Assembly: GCA_964639965.1 (NCBI GenBank)
Contig: CAZXGI010000002.1
Span: 1 to 64,000 of the forward strand
Direction of reading: 5' to 3'
Source of the DNA: TMED23 sp964639965
Lineage (GTDB): Bacteria > Pseudomonadota > Alphaproteobacteria > Rhodospirillales > UBA2165
Length of the DNA: 64,000 bases
In this document: piece after piece, positions 63,842-64,000 of the stretch
Layout of the letters: each line of letters begins with the position of its first letter
Numbering within the stretch: the stretch's first letter is position 1
Notes under the pieces: generated by a model
What the model was told of the DNA's origin: nothing
Database searches by the model: none
What the model saw: the letters and a program-made list of their open reading frames with translations, nothing else
Position numbers and translations under genes: made by a program

Positions 63842-64000
63842 ATGCCTGCAAATGTAATCACTAATGTTCAATTTAGAAGCTCTAAATGGAAGATTTATCT
63901 GACAGATGTTGAAAACCTATGCCAACAAGCAGCGTCAGCCGTTTGGCAGATAGCTTTTGAATCTGATAAAATATATGAGGTAACAATAGCGCTTGCTGAT
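63842..64000 (+). CDS. ybeY: Endoribonuclease YbeY, N-terminal part
   Basis: YbeY is a metal-dependent enzyme for 16S rRNA 3' maturation and ribosome quality control. Only the first 53 residues are in the window, ending YEVTIALAD, which fits the family's SVxLADD segment. The zinc-binding His motif lies beyond the end. It follows phoH by 24 bases, the usual phoH-ybeY order. Confidence 0.85.
   Translation, partial: MPANVITNVQFRSSKWKIYLTDVENLCQQAASAVWQIAFESDKIYEVTIALAD

Noticed and set aside
1..64000. Mobile elements, CRISPR arrays, prophage or defence genes
   Set aside because: No transposase, integrase, terminal inverted repeats, spaced direct repeats or phage proteins were seen. The gene content is core genome throughout.

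Overview
The window is a block of core chromosome from a low-GC alphaproteobacterium. The genus cannot be named from the sequence. The gene order is the main evidence: leuS-lptE-holA next to parB-parA-rsmG-mnmG-mnmE-rho-hemJ-hemH-hemE, then the PPDK regulator-maf-aroE-coaE-dnaQ, secB/Tim44/mltA, hslVU/his, rph-rdgB-hemW/hrcA-grpE, dnaK-dnaJ-dapB-nth, mutS-glnD-murJ-trpS and tsaB-rimI-fur-miaB-phoH-ybeY. All of these are familiar alphaproteobacterial neighbourhoods. Proteins resemble Rhodospirillales-type sequences, but that is an impression. Nine runs of exactly 100 N interrupt the sequence. They are scaffolding placeholders, and several genes are cut by them.

Region 1 (1-13.1 kb) holds the end of leuS, lptE and holA on the plus strand, then a long minus-strand series: parB, parA, rsmG, mnmG, mnmE (with a plus-strand ogt-like gene and a quinone oxidoreductase inserted), rho, hemJ, hemH and the end of hemE. 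Region 2 (13.2-13.66 kb) is a 449-base, extremely AT-rich non-coding stretch between hemE and the PPDK regulator. It has a perfect DnaA box and gene direction switches across it, so it is the probable chromosome replication origin. Region 3 (13.66-20.6 kb) has ppsR, maf, aroE, coaE, dnaQ, secB, a Tim44-like gene, mltA, a Smr gene and an Xre-type regulator.

Region 4 (20.6-26.9 kb) has hslVU facing the his operon (hisB, a DUF2628 gene, hisH, hisA, hisF, hisE, a HIT gene), then a lone fliN-like gene. Region 5 (26.9-34.4 kb) has an aldo/keto reductase, gshB, a BON lipoprotein, rsmI, an LpoA-like gene, hemW, rdgB and rph. Region 6 (34.5-41.5 kb) is the chaperone block hrcA, grpE, dnaK, dnaJ, followed by dapB and nth. 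Region 7 (41.5-47.7 kb) is the most accessory part: a putative lipoprotein, a bactofilin, an EI24-family membrane protein, an adenosine kinase, two GT9 glycosyltransferases and an AmpG-like transporter.

Region 8 (48-64 kb) has mutS, glnD, murJ, trpS, a Bax-like glucosaminidase, a polysaccharide deacetylase, a VanX-type dipeptidase, tsaB, rimI, fur, miaB, phoH and the start of ybeY. Envelope functions recur: lptE, mltA, LpoA-like, murJ, AmpG-like, glucosaminidase, deacetylase, dipeptidase and bactofilin. I saw no tRNA, rRNA, CRISPR array, insertion sequence, prophage or defence cassette. I did not find a clearly new multi-gene system. The observations most worth following are the origin, a fur gene whose conserved N-terminus seems to begin at an AUA codon, the lone fliN-like gene and the bactofilin/lipoprotein pair.
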